64,000 nucleotides of DNA, from positions 1,397,501 through 1,461,500 of the forward strand of contig JACVTC010000018.1 of the NCBI GenBank assembly GCA_016946835.1. Direction: 5' to 3'. The notes under the pieces were generated by a model. The model was not told the origin of the DNA. It searched no databases and was given only the letters and a program-made list of their open reading frames with translations. The stretch comes from Neocallimastix lanati (nom. inval.). Its lineage: Eukaryota > Neocallimastigomycota > Neocallimastigomycetes > Neocallimastigales > Neocallimastigaceae. Every line of letters starts with the position of its first letter. Within the stretch, counting starts at the first letter, position 1. Shown here one piece after another: positions 32,797-45,781 of this stretch. The position numbers and the translations under genes were made by a program.

Positions 32797-33411
32797 TGTA
32801 ACGAATATTGGAATATCCGTGTTTTAAAGAGTGTAACACAATAGGTAAGCACTTTTTGATTAATAAGTAATTTGGTTTTTTTAAAATATAGTTTTATTAA
32901 TTAAGAAATTTAAAAATATTAATTATAAAGATTAATTATTGTAATATTTCGAATTACTTATTAATTAATTCAATAATTAATAAAAACACAATTTTTAGAA
33001 TATTATTTTTTTTTTTTTGGCTGCGAAATTCACTCCTATTTATAGTTTTTCAAAATTTAAATCCATAAAAATTTAAAACCATAAAATCATTAAAAAGTTT
33101 CATAAAAATTGATTATTTTCGGTTAAAAAGAATCTAAAAGAAATAATGATAAAAGATAAATTAAAATAGAATTTCTATCTGATTTGTTTCTATTAATTTC
33201 TAAGAATTTCTTTTGTTAATTTTTTACAGAAATTTATACAGAAACAAATACAGAAACAAATACAGAAATGAAGTATAAAAATTCTTTAAAATTTAAATGA
33301 TATAAAATTTTAGTAAAGGTGTGAGTCGAACCCTAGTGGTTCAGGCCGAGGTCATAGTGACTAACCACTATGCCAGCATTCTAATTTCTAAATTTTTTTA
33401 GATTCGTTACA
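32797..33411 (-). mobile_element. chromovirus 5' LTR (615 bp)
   Basis: Same length and nearly the same sequence as 26,817-27,431. It includes the tRNA-like segment at 33,318-33,377. Immediately inside it (minus strand) the sequence is ATAAAAACACCACTAAAC, with no TGG-type primer-binding site. Confidence 0.93.
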
Positions 33412-36400
33412 ATAATAAAAATAAATCAACAAAGTCTATTAATAAAGAATTAATCTGTTGGACCTTAGATTCAGGAGCTTCAATCAACATCACCAACAGA
33501 CTAGATAAACTCACAAATATTAAATATTGCAATGAAAAAATATTTTTTGCAAATAATCAATCGATTATCATCAATAAAGTTGGCACTTTCATAGGATATA
33601 TTAATGAATACGAATTCACAATTGAAGATGTTTATTACTCACCATTAATCAATAAAAATTTAATATCAATTGGAAACTTAATTAAACAAAATTATAAAAT
33701 TTTATTTAACACCAATCACAACAAATCGTTTGTCACGATCTATGACAAATACCAAAACAAAATCGGCAATATCATTTCAAATACAAATAACACATTCAAC
33801 ATTTGGTTATCAACCTAACGTATATTTCTACACGACAATAATACCAGAAGCACAAGTGATGAAATCAATTATATTAACATGAAGATTCCTGATAAATTAA
33901 ATTTATGGCACAGAAGGTTTAGTCACTTCGATATAAAACCAATTAAAAATAAATTACTTAAGACAGACATCAAATTAAAATGTCCTCTATGTGCTCAATC
34001 CAAGATTAAAAACAAATCTTATTTAAAAAAATATTAATACTACTAAGCACATCTTTGAACTGCTACACTTGGACTTGGTAAGTCCATTACCTGAATCCAT
34101 TCACGGAAACAAATATTTTTTTACTATTTTAGATGATTACTCTAGATACGGATGGATTCTTTTTCTAAAAGGTAAAGATTACACATTTCCCGCTTTTTAT
34201 AAATGGTTCAATAACGTAAAAAAATCTGTACAATACTAGAATAAAATATTTACGGTCTGATAATGGTACGGAATTCCGCAATAATAACTTCAAGGACTTC
34301 TGTCAATCTTACGGAATCATTCAACAATTTACTGTTCCACACAATCCTCAGCAAAATGGAAGAGCTGAGCGATTCAATGGAACTCTAATCTCATCTGCCA
34401 AAGTAATGCTTAACGATGCTAAGTTGAGTAAACACTTTTGGGAAGACGCCGTTCACACCTCTAATTATATACATAATCGACTACCACATCGTGGAATCAA
34501 CAACATTATCCCATATGAACGGCTAAACAAATCAAAATTAGATTATTCAAATATAAGAGTATTTGGATGTAAAGTCTATTACTACATCCCAAAATCCTTT
34601 AGAACAAAATTTCAAAATAACGCTTCTCCTGGTATTTTTCTTGGTTACTCAGATAACCCCAAAGCTTAAAAAATTTTAGACACATCTACCAATAAAATAA
34701 TACTCTCACGTAGTGTTGAATTTTTTGAATCCAACCCTGAAGATTTTTATACGACTAATTGCTGTACTGACCATCAAAATTTTATTCCCAATTATGAAAT
34801 TTGGGGGAATAGTAGTTCTTATTACTACAATAACTCTTACACAAAAAATCATATTAACGCAAAACCAGCATCAATATTTATTCCAGAAAACAGCATAAAT
34901 AAAAACACAGTTCATTTCAATAAACAAGGAAAAGACCAAAACACTAATAACACTTCTACTCAAAATACAACTAATAACACAAGTCAACGCAAAGTTACCA
35001 GCACTATCAAAAATATCAACATCAATAATAATCAAAATAACACTATTAATACTACTCAAAGCAATAATAATAACATCAACATTAATCAAACAAAAAACAA
35101 CAACAATCATTCAAATACAAACATTCATTCTGAAGCAAACGATATGAATATCAATAGTATTATAAGCAACCAAAACAATATATATAGTTTAAGGAAACCA
35201 AACACCTAACAATAATAATACTTTAATATGTAACAATCAAGTATTAAATAAGAATTTAAGAGAACCTTTAGACTATGACGATATATGCAACCTCGAAGAT
35301 AAAGAAGAATGGTTTAATTCTGCTGAAAATGAATTTGGCAACTTGAGAGACCTAAAAGTTTATGAACAAGTAAATAAAGATGAAATCCCAGAAGAAGCTA
35401 ATATTATCAAATCCAGACTAATATTCAAATACAAAAGAAACTCTAAAGGGGACATAGTCAAAAAAAAAAACAAGGCTTGTAGCAAAAGGGTTCACACAGC
35501 AACATGGAATAGACTATAAAGATACATTTGCACCCACCTTAAAACTAGATTCGATAAGAATATTTACACATATAGCAGCAAGAAATAATTTCCAAATAGA
35601 ACAAATAGATGTTAATGCTGCTTATTTAAACGCTCATATAAAGGAAGAAATATACATGGAGCCTCCAAAGGGACATCCCGATCACAAGAAATACATCTGG
35701 AAACTCAAGAAAGCCATATATGGTCTAAAGCAAAGCGGAATGGAATGGAACAATGAATTAAATGGGCATCTACTAAACATTGGCTTCAAAAGATTGACTT
35801 GTGAACCATGCATATACTTTACAACAGATAAACATAACAAGATTACATGCCTCATAGCTGTTTATGTGGATGATATACTACTTGCAGGTAACAAAGCAAA
35901 AGTAGATCAAATCAAAATATAATAAAAAATAAATTCAAAATAAAAGAAATTGGTGAAGTCAATTTCATAATAGGAATAAAATTTGTAAAGCATAAAAACG
36001 GTTATTTCTTAAATCAAGAAAGATATATAAACGATATAATTATCAAATATGGACTGTCAGGTGCTACTCCTATTCGTAATATAACACCAATTGAAAACGA
36101 AGAATTAAGAAAAACGAAAATGAATGAAACTACTTATAGAAGCGCTGTTGGAAGCTTATTATACTTAGGTATCTGTACTAGACCCGATATATCATATGCA
36201 GTATCTAAAGCGTCACAAAAATCAAAAGAACCCAACTTGGAAAATTGGGAAAATTTAAAAAGAATATTAAAATATTTAAAGGGATCGATAAAATATGGTA
36301 TAAACATATCAAGAAACTCCAATGTCAAAGCTTTCGTAGATGCAGACTACGCTGGGGACACAAAAACAAGAAGATCGACTAAAGGATTTGTAATTACAAT

Positions 36401-36816
36401 AGAAGATTCACCTACTAGTTGGTGTTCAAAACTACAGCATTGTGTATCGACTTCCACAGCTGAGGCCGAATACTATAGTCTTAGCGAATGTAGCAAACAT
36501 TGCATGTGGTACATAAACTTATTGAAGGAATTAAAATCCAACATTAGTAGTATTGAAGTCAACATAGACAATAAAGCTGCAATCTATAATGCAAAAAAAC
36601 CAATCGATTAATCCAAGAACAAAACATATGGACATAAGATTGCACTATGTAAGAGAATTAGTAAAGAACCATAAAATAATATTAAAATATGTAAAATCTC
36701 AAAACAATTTAGCAGATGGCTTTACAAAATATCTAAACGGATCTTCCATGGACAAATTTAGAAATTCATTATTAACACAGCCAATGGACTTGAATTATAT
36801 TATTAATTTATATTAA
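33412..36816 (+). pseudogene. copia A pol: protease, integrase, RT, RNase H, broken
   Basis: Continues copia A after the chromovirus. Protease 'LDSGASINITN' (33,468), frame break near 33,820, integrase zinc region 'LWHRRFSHFD' and 'CPLCAQSK', integrase core with 'LLHLDLVSPLPES', 'RSDNGTEF' and 'NGRAERFNGTL' (34,040-34,390, catalytic D, D, E present), C-terminus to 34,669, Asn-rich linker, RT from 35,260 with a frameshift in the A-run at 35,461-35,471, 'VNAAYLNAHIKEEIYMEPP', active site 'YVDDILLAG' (35,863), frameshift near 35,920, and RNase H 'DADYAGDTKTRRSTKG' with 'STAEAEYY'; another frameshift near 36,590. At least six breaks. Nearly identical in protein to 9,333-10,254 where they overlap. 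Confidence 0.88.
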
Positions 36817-37033
36817 CCAATAATTAATCTCTAAGTAAATTAAATAATGTTAACTAAGATATAAAAATATGAAATAAATTTAATGTAAAAATATCTCTTA
36901 GAAAAATATATATATACTTATAATAAAAATTATTAATAAACATTTTATAATATTACTCATAACATAAAATACTTTGTTATATTGTTTTTATTAATACAGT
37001 GTTTGTCTTACATTTATAAATTTGTTTTTCACA
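36797..37033 (+). mobile_element. copia A 3' LTR, first 32 bp missing
   Basis: Matches 22,204-22,440 and ends TTTTTCACA, followed by the CATTT duplication. A deletion from the last pol codons ('GGACTTGAA') to within the LTR removed the 3' UTR, the polypurine tract and the LTR's TGTTAGAGAC start, all of which survive in the 9-kb copy. Confidence 0.85.
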
Positions 37034-37651
37034 CATTTTAATTTGGAATTCTAGAAGGGGTTTAATATTATTCAAATTTTATAATAATAGAGTTATAAAT
37101 AAAAATTAGATTAAATAAAAAACAGCTTTTCTTTTGGAAAATTTGAAAAAATAAAAAATATATTTATATAAATATAAAAATGAATGACTAAAAAAAAAAA
37201 AAATTAATAACAATTTAATAATTTTTTTTCTTTTAGACATTTAAAATTTTAAATTTATACCTTTAAAGTTATAATTAAATATTTTAATTATAAAATATAA
37301 TTATATAACAGCATATGACAATATATACTTTAAAATGAAAATTAATATATATATATATATATATTTAAAAAAATATATTATAATTTTTTTTTTATTTTTT
37401 ATTTTATTATTCTAATTCTAACTTTTATTTTTTTTAGATTTTATTTTGATTTTTTTTCTTTTTTTGTTTTTTATTTTTTTTTTCTTTCATTATAAAAATT
37501 AAATTTTTTTATTATTATTTATATTAAAAGAATTTTTAATAAATTATGTTATAAATATAAAAAATAATAATTTTTAATTTGTTTTTTATAATAATTAATA
37601 AAATAAAAATTTTATTATTATTAATGTTAAGAGAAAAGAGAGAAAAAGATT
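37034..37651. other. Intergenic segment, duplicate of 44,158-44,437
   Basis: 'TTAATTTGGAATTCTAGAAG' and 'AACAGCTTTTCTTTTGG' occur here and near 44,162-44,260 in the same order. A/T-rich otherwise; an (AT)n tract lies near 37,345-37,365. It is the 3' flank of ANK3. Confidence 0.6.
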
Positions 37652-39121
37652 TTATGAAATTATAATTTTTTCTTTTACTTTTTTATCACTTAATAAATAC
37701 TTTACTAATTATATATTTCTATTTTTACATGAATTTAATAATGATGTGTCTCCTTTATTTTTCATATTGATATCCATTCCATAATTAATTAATTTTTGTT
37801 TAAAAACAGAGGTTAATAAGGTCTAATTATTACCTTTTTAATTTGTATTTTTTTCACTTTATAGTTCTTCTTTTCCAATTTTTTGTTTTCTTTTTTTTCT
37901 TTTTCTATTCTCAGTAATTTCAAGTGTTTTCTTATTTTTTTTTCTCCATTTTTTCTTCTTCCAATTCTATTTTTATTATTTCATTTTCTTTTCTTATTTT
38001 TTCGTTTTCTTTTCTTTCTTCTTCCAATTCTATTTTTATTATTTCATTTTCTTTTCTTATTTTTTCGTTTTCTTTTCTTTCTTCTTCCAATTCTATTTTT
38101 ATTATTTCACTTTCTTTTCTTATTTTTTCTTTTTCCTTTCTTTCTTCTTCCAATTCTATTTTCATTAATACATTTTCAATTTCAAATATAACATGATCCT
38201 TAATTTCATTTTCTATTCCTTTATTCTTATTAATCTCATTAAATTTTTTTAAAAAGTAACTGTTTCTGCTGAATATTACTTTAATTATATTTTTATTTTT
38301 ACAAAAATAGATTAATTCGATAAATTTATAATTAATTTCTGAAATATTATTTAATTTACAATTTGAATATTTTTTCGAAATCACTTTTTCAATATCATTT
38401 TCATCAATTCTTAATTTTATTCCATTTTCTATGGAATATTCCACCAACATTTTAAACATTTCAATATTATTATTTTGCATTGCCCCAAATATTGGAGTAT
38501 ATCCATATCTTCTTTTTTCATTTAATTCCAAAATAATTTTATTGTTATTGGCATAATCCATTAATAATTTAATCATTTCAATATTATTTTCATAAGTGGC
38601 TCTTAAAAGTGGATAATCTCCATATTTATTTTTTTCATTTAATTTCAAAATAATTTTATTTTCAGTGGCATAATCTATTAACAATTGAACCATTTCAATA
38701 TTATCCTTATCAGTGGCTCTTAAAGGTGGATACCATCCATCTTCATCTTTTTCATTTAATTCTAAAATAATTTTTTTTTATTGGCATAATCGATTAACAA
38801 TTGAACCATTTCAATATTATTCTTATCAGTGGCTCTTAAAAGTGGATACCATGCATTTTCATTTTTTTCATTCAAATTCAAAATAATTTTATTTTTATTG
38901 GCATAATCAATTAACAATTGAACCATTTCAATATTATTACAATAAGTGGCATATAAAAGTGAATAATATCCATCTTCATTTTTTTCATTTAATTTCAAAA
39001 TAATTTTATTTTCAGTGGCATAATCTAAAATTTTTTTAACTTTTTGAGTATTGTCACTTATAGTTTCATTAAGAAGTTCTACTTTCAAATCTTTTTTACT
39101 TGTATTAATAAATGAACTCAT
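37652..39121 (-). pseudogene. ANK3: ankyrin/coiled-coil gene with frame breaks
   Basis: ATG at 39,121 gives 'MSSFINTSKKDLKVELLNE'. The N-terminus plus about six 39-residue repeats occupy 38,470-39,110; a lost base in 'ttttttttattggc' near 38,770 breaks the frame. The linker 'SIENGIKLRIDENDIEKVI' and 'NNISEINYKFIELIYFC' leads into a coiled coil with four 21-residue (63-bp) repeats of 'ELEEERKENEKIRKENEII' type at 37,965-38,165. The C-terminal ankyrin pair (37,652-37,900) is frameshifted exactly as in ANK1, so ANK1 and ANK3 share that damage by descent. Stop at 37,652. Confidence 0.82.
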
Positions 39122-39275
39122 AATTTTTAAATTTTTTTTTTATTTCTATTCAATAAAATTTTTTTTTTTTATTTATTTTTATTTTTTTTTGCTTTTCCTA
39201 ATAAAAGATGAGTTTATTTATTATTTAATTTTAATTTTTATTTTATTTATTTATTTATTAATTTATTTATTAATT

Positions 39276-39307
<32 letters not shown>

Positions 39308-40576
39308 CTTTTTATGAATTTAAAAAAAAAAATTTTTTTTTTTTATGAGAAATTTTCCTTCCTTTTATACAAATAAAAATAATTAAAAAAATTTTTTTTA
39401 CTTCCGTTTTAAAATTTTTAAATTAAATTTAAATAATTAAAAAAAAAAAACTTTAAAAAATTTGTAACTAAAAAAAAAAATTTTAATTTTTTTATTTAAT
39501 TTATTATTATTTAAATTTTAATTATTTAAATGAAATTAATATATTATTTTATATTATAATATATAATATTATTTTTAATTTTTTAATTCCTTTTTATAAC
39601 TATAAATAATTAAATAATAAATAATATTTGATAAAGAAATATTTATGATAATATTTCAAAAATGTAAACAAATAAAAAATGTATACAAATTCTATTTATG
39701 TATACAATATATATAGAATTAAACTAAAATTATATGTTAAAAGATTATAAAGTTATACATAAATAATATATTAACAATGTATTAATAATGTATTAATAAT
39801 TAAGAAAATTATATTACTTATATATTATATTCATATATTAAATTTATATTATTAAGTTGTATTTTTATATATTATAATTTATATTTTATATATTTTATAT
39901 ATAATTTTTTTTTAAATAATATATGGATTAATTAAATAGATTTAGTTATTTTTAAATAAGAGAAAAAAAAAAAAAAATAGAAAATTAGAAAAATTAGAAA
40001 AATTATGCAAAATTGGACTTCTTTATGAAAAAAAAAAAAGAAGTTACAAGAGAATTTAGGAATAAAAGAAATCTATTTTAATATAAAATATATTATTTAT
40101 GTTTTATTAGTTTTTTTTTTTTTGTTGAATATTAATAATAAAAAATAATTAATAAGAAAATAATTATTTTTATATTTAGTTATATTTTTATCTGGTATTT
40201 TATTTATAAATAATAAAAATTACATTAGTAATAATTTATCATAAAAGTTGTAAAATAATTCTTTAATGAAGAGTTAGAAGACAACTTAGCAAAAACATTT
40301 TATTAATATTATAATTATATTAATACCCTGTTATCAATAATAAATAAAATAAATAATAATAAATAATTGAATATTAAATAATTGAATAATAAATAATAAA
40401 TAATAAATATAATTATAATAAAATAATTTATATCATTTTTTATTTTTTATTTCATTTTATCTTTTTCTTTCATAATAGATTTTATTTAAAAAAAAAGGAT
40501 AATAAAAATGAAGAAAATTTCAAATTCAATCCATTTCAATAATAATAATGTGTTCAATATTATGATATCATTATTA

Positions 40577-40614
<38 letters not shown>

Positions 40615-40822
40615 TTTGTTATTTTTATTATTTCATTATAAAATTAACTTTTTCTCATTATTATTTATAATATAAGAATTTTTTATCAAATTCTATTGTA
40701 ATAATAAAAAATAATAACTTCTAATCTTTATTGCTTACAATAATTAATAAAATAAAAAATTTGCTTATTATGAAAATAAGGGAGAGAAAAAGGCTTTATG
40801 AAAATATAACTTTTTCTTTTAC
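39122..40822. other. Intergenic segment between ANK3 and ANK4
   Basis: Homologous to 14,971-15,757 joined to 19,136-20,025, but without copia C, so it is the empty site. It carries the 'TTTGTAACTAAAAAA' variant of the promoter-side motif near 39,460, 'ACTTCCGTTTTAAAAT' near 39,401, the 'ACTTCTTT...AAAGAAGT' inverted repeat near 40,017-40,044, and an (ATT)n tract near 40,578-40,612. Confidence 0.65.
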
Positions 40823-43410
40823 TTATTTATAACTTAATAAATATTTTACTAATTCTATATTTCCATTTTTACATGCAATTAATAATGGGGTGTCTCCATC
40901 TTTATTTTTCTTATTGATATCCATTCCACAATGAATCAATTTTTTAACTTCTTCAATATTACCTTGTTTACATTCAGAGGTTAGTAAGGTCTCATTATTA
41001 TCTCTTTTATTATTAATCTTTTCCATATATAATTCTTTATTTCCAATTTTTGGTTTTCTTTTTTCTCATTTTCTATTTTAATTAATTCGTTGTCTTTTCT
41101 TATTTTTTCTTTTTCCTTTTTTTCTTTTTCCAATTCTATTTTCATTAATTCATTTTCTTTTCTTATTTTTTCTTTTTCCTTTTTTTCTTCTTTCAATTAT
41201 ATTTTCTTTAATTCATATTCATTATTTATCTTTTTTTTTGCTTTTCTTTCATTTTCCAATTTTATTTTCGTTATTTCATTTTCAATTTCTAATACTTCGT
41301 AATTCATACTTTCATTTTCTATTCCTTTATTTTCATTAATTTCTTTAAATCTTTTCAAAAAGTAACTGTTTTCACTAAACATTACTTCAATTAAATTTTT
41401 ATTCTTATGTAAATAGATTAATTTTACAAATATAGAATTAATTTCTGAAATATTCTTTAATTTACAAAATGAATATTTTTCTGAAATTGCGTTTTCAATA
41501 TCATTTTCATCAATTATTAATTTTTTTCCTTTTTCTATGGAGTATTCAACCAACAAATTAAACATTTCAATATTATTTTTTTCCATTGCCGCAAATATTG
41601 GAGTAAATTTAAATATATCTTTTTTATTTAATTCCAAAATAATTTTATTTTTATTGGCATAATCAATTAATAATTGAACTATTTCAATATTATTATTAGA
41701 AATAGCACTTAAAAGTGGATACCATCCATATTTATTTTTTTTATTTAATTCCAAAATAATTTTTTTTTTTTTTGGCATAATTCATTAATAATTTAACCAT
41801 TTCAATATTACTTTCTAAAATTGCTTCTAACAATGGATAGTCTCCATATTTATCTTTTTTATTTAATTCTAAAATAATTTTATTTTCTGTTCCATAATCT
41901 ATTAACCATTTAACCATTCCAATATTATTTTTAAAAGTAGCACATAAAAGTGGATACTCTCCATAGTCATCTTTTTCATTTAATTCCAAAATAATTTTAT
42001 TTTTATTGGCATAATTTATTAACAATTGAATTATTTCTAAATTATTATTAGAAATTGCACTTAAAAGTGGATACCATCTATTTCTACCTTTTTCATTTAA
42101 TTCCAATATAATTTTATTTTTTTGGCATAATCCATTAATAATTTAACTAATTCAAAATTATTTTCAGTTATTGCTACTAAAAATGGATAGTCTCCATATT
42201 TATCTTTTTTATTTAATTCCAAAATAATTTTATTTTTATTTGCATAATCTATTAACAATTTAACTGTTTCAATATTATTTTTTAAAGTGGCACTTAAAAG
42301 TGGATAGTTTCCATATATATCTTTTTCATTTAATTCTAAAATAATTTTATTTTTATTGGCATAATCCATTAATAATTTAACCATTTCAATATTATTTATA
42401 GAAATTGCTTCTAAAAGTGGATAGTCTCCATATTTATCTTTTTTATTCAATTCTAAAATAATTTTATTTTCTGTTCCATAATCTATAAACCATTTAACCA
42501 TTCCAATATTATTTTTAGAAATAGCATTTAAAAATGAATAATATCCTAAATAAATTTTTTCATTTAATTCCAAAATAATTTTATTTTTAAAGGCATATTC
42601 TATTAATAATTTAAATATTTCTATATTATTACAATAAGTGAATTCTAAAAGTGGATACCATTCATCTTTATCCTTTTCATTTAATTCCAAAATAATATTA
42701 TTTTTATTGGTGTAATTCATTAATAATTTAACCATGTCAATATTTCTTTTATCAAATGCTTCTAAAAATGGAGACTTTTCACTGTCATCTTTTTTATTTA
42801 ATTCTAAAATAATTTTATTTTTATTCGCGTAACCTATTAATAATTTAGCCGTCTCAATATTATTATTATGTATTGCTATAAGTATTGGGTTATATCCAAA
42901 TTTATCTCTTTCATTTAATTCTAAAATAATTTTATTTTTATTCGCGTAATCTATTAATAATTTAGCCATTTCAATATTATTATTATATATTGCTATTAGT
43001 ATTGGGTTATATCCAAATTTATCTCTTTCATTTAATTCTAAAATAATTTTATTTTTATTCGCATAATCTATTAATAATTGAACCATTTCAATATTATTAT
43101 TATCAGTGGCTTTAAAAAGTGGATACCATCCTATATAATTTTTTTCATTTAATTCCAAAATAATTTTATTTTTATTGGCATAATCCATTAATAATTTAAC
43201 CATTTCAATATTACTTTCTAAATTTGCTTCTAACAATGGATAGTCTCCATATTCATCTTTTTTATTTGATTCTAAAATAATTTTATTTTTGGATGCATAA
43301 TCCAAAATTTTTTTTACATTTTGAGTATTGTGATTTATAATTCTATCTTGAAGTTCTCTTTTCAAATCTCCTTTATTTTTATAAAAAAAAGAATTCATAA
43401 TATTTAACAT
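40823..43410 (-). pseudogene. ANK4: long ankyrin/coiled-coil gene, split by homopolymer frameshifts
   Basis: ATG at 43,410 ('MLNIMNSFFYKNKGDLKREL'; the second Met matches the other members). About 16 repeats of the 39-residue type fill 41,580-43,330, followed by the linker ('SIEKGKKLIIDENDIENAI', 'NISEINSIFVKLIYL'), a coiled coil, and the C-terminal ankyrin pair 'GMDINKKNKDGDTPLLIACK' ... 'YLLSYK' ending at 40,823. Frame changes occur near 42,105, 41,770, 41,200 and 41,030, all at T- or A-rich runs ('tttatttttttggc' for 'tttatttttattggc'). They may be true mutations or sequencing/assembly indels; if the latter, this is one intact gene of about 860 codons. Confidence 0.82.
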
Positions 43411-44437
43411 TTTTTTTTTTTATTTTAATTCAATTATTTTATTCTTTAAAATTATATTCTATGATTAATTTTTTTTTTTTTTTAATTTTTTATTTATTTA
43501 TTTTAAGTATTTAAAGAAAAACAAGTTCTTATTTTTTTTTTTTTTTATTAAATAATTTTTTTTTCCTTATATACTAAAAATAATAAATAAAAAAAATTTT
43601 TTTTATTTCCTTTTTTTGTATTATTTCCTTTTTTTTTAAAAAAAAAATTAAATTATTATTATTATTAAAAAAAAAAAAAATAAAACAAAAAATTTTGGAA
43701 CTAAAAAAAAAAAAATTAAATTATTTTATTTCCTTTTTTTATTATTTAAATTAAATCAATATATATTATATATATTATAATATATATTAAAATAATATTT
43801 ATATATTTATTAAATTATTTTTTATTCTTATTTATTGCTTTTTATGTCTATAAATAAACAAATAAATAATAAATATAATTATGATAACATAAATTGTATT
43901 TTTTTTATTATTTACAATATTTTATATTTTTCTTTCATAATATATTTTATTAAAAGAAATATAATAATAAAATGAAGATATTTTCTAATTCAATCTATTT
44001 TCAATTTATTTTTTTTTTATATTTTATAGGAATAAATAATATTAATAATTTAATGATATTAATATTTTTATAAATAATTCCAGATAAACATAGACATCAT
44101 TCATATTCACATCATTCACATTCATATTCATATTTATTTATTTACTTATGTATTTTACATTTTAATTTGGAATTCTAGAAGGGGTTTAATATTATTCAAA
44201 TTTTATAATAATAGAGTTATAAATAAAAATTAGATTAAATAAAAACAGCTTTTCTTTTGGAAAATTTGAAAAAATAAAAAATATATTTATATAAATATAA
44301 AAATGAATGACTAAAAAAAAAAAAAGTAAAAATAAAAAATAATAATTTTTAATTTGTTTTTTATAATAATTAATAAAATAAAAATTTTCTTATTATTATA
44401 ATTATTATTATGAAGAGAAGAGAGAGAGAAAAGGATT
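43411..44437. other. Intergenic segment upstream of ANK4, with the empty site of copia A
   Basis: Collinear with 21,498-22,171 and then with 37,034-37,200. At 44,158-44,162 a single CATTT joins the two, marking the uninterrupted target of copia A. The promoter-side motif 'TTTTGGAACTAAAAAA' is near 43,693. Confidence 0.7.
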
Positions 44438-45781
44438 TTATGAAATTATAATTTTTTCTTTTACTTTTTTATAACTTAATAAATATTTTACTAATTCTAT
44501 ATTTCCATTTTTACACGCAATTAATAATGGGGTGTCTCCATTTTTATTTTTCTTATTGATATTCATTCCATAACGAATCAATTTTTTAACTTCTTCAATA
44601 TTACCTTGTTTACATTCAAAGGTTAATAAGGTCTCATTATTATCTCTTTTATTTTTAATTTTTTCCATTATATAATTCTTTCTTTCCAAGTTTTTCTTTT
44701 CTTTTTCCTCTTTTATCTTTCTTTGCCTTTCTATTTCCATTATATCATTTTCTTTTCCTATTTTTTCATTTTCCTTTTTTTCTTTTTCCTTTTTATCTTT
44801 TTCAAATTCTATTTTCCTTATTTCATTTTTAATTTCTAATACCTCATCATCCTTACTTTCATTTTCTATTCCTTTATTCTCATTAAATTCATTAAATCTT
44901 TTCAAAAAGTAACTGTTTCTGCTGAGTATTACTTCCATTATACATTTATTTTTACAATAATAGATTAATTTAAAGAATTTAGAATTAATTTCTGAAATAT
45001 TCTTTAATTGACTTAATGCATATTTTTTATTTTCCGAAATCACTTTTTCAATATCATTTTCATCAATTATTAATTTTATTCCTTTTTCTATGGAATATTC
45101 CACCAACAATTCAAACATTTCAATATTATTATTTTGCATTGCTTCAAATATTGGGGTACATCCACAATAATTTCTTTCATTTAGTTCCAAAATAATTTTA
45201 TTTTTATCCGCATAATCCATTAATAATTGAACCATTTCAATATTATTATTATCAGTGGCTTGTAAAAGTGGATACCATCCGAAATAATCTTTTTCATTTA
45301 ATTCCAAAATAATTTTATTTTCTGTGGCATAATCTATTAACAATTGAACTATTTCAATATTATTTTTAGAAATGGCACGTAAAAGTGGATACTCTCCATT
45401 TATATCCTTTTTATTCAATTCCAAAATAATGTTATTTTCTGTAGCATAATCGATCAATAATTGAACTATTTCAATGTTAATTTCATTTATTGATCGTAAA
45501 AGTGGATACCATCCATATCTACCTTTTTCATTTAATTCTAAAATAATTTTATTTTTATTGGCATAATCGATTAATAATTTAACCATTTCAATATTATTTA
45601 TTAAAGTGGCATTTAAAAGTGGATACCATCTGTCTTTATCTTTTTCATTCAAATTCAAAATAATTTTATTTTCTGTAGCATATTTTAAAATATTTTCTAC
45701 TTCTTGAGTACTGCCATGTGAAATTTCCCAATTAAGTTCTCTTTTCAAATCTTTTTTACTTTTATCAATAAATGGATACAT
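44438..45781 (-). CDS. ANK5: ankyrin/coiled-coil protein (447 aa), intact
   Basis: Uninterrupted frame from 'MYPFIDKSKKDLKRELNWE'. Residues about 30-225 are five tandem 39-residue repeats ('YPLLxATxxNNIEMVKLLIDYA' then 'NKNKIILELNEKD'), i.e. ankyrin helices with a loop about six residues longer than the usual 33-residue repeat. Then a conserved linker (about 230-300: 'SIEKGIKLIIDENDIEKVI', 'NSYFLKRFNEFNENKG'), a short Lys/Glu coiled coil (about 310-375), and two canonical ankyrin repeats at the C-terminus ('NNETLLTFECKQGNIEEVKK', 'GDTPLLIACKNGNIELVKYL'). No signal peptide or membrane segment. Probably a cytosolic or nuclear scaffold; function unknown. The motif pair AGTTCC/GGAACT lies upstream at about 45,979 and 46,075. 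Confidence 0.85.
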   Translation of the reverse strand: MYPFIDKSKKDLKRELNWEISHGSTQEVENILKYATENKIILNLNEKDKDRWYPLLNATLINNIEMVKLLIDYANKNKIILELNEKGRYGWYPLLRSINEINIEIVQLLIDYATENNIILELNKKDINGEYPLLRAISKNNIEIVQLLIDYATENKIILELNEKDYFGWYPLLQATDNNNIEMVQLLMDYADKNKIILELNERNYCGCTPIFEAMQNNNIEMFELLVEYSIEKGIKLIIDENDIEKVISENKKYALSQLKNISEINSKFFKLIYYCKNKCIMEVILSRNSYFLKRFNEFNENKGIENESKDDEVLEIKNEIRKIEFEKDKKEKEKKENEKIGKENDIMEIERQRKIKEEKEKKNLERKNYIMEKIKNKRDNNETLLTFECKQGNIEEVKKLIRYGMNINKKNKNGDTPLLIACKNGNIELVKYLLSYKKVKEKIIIS

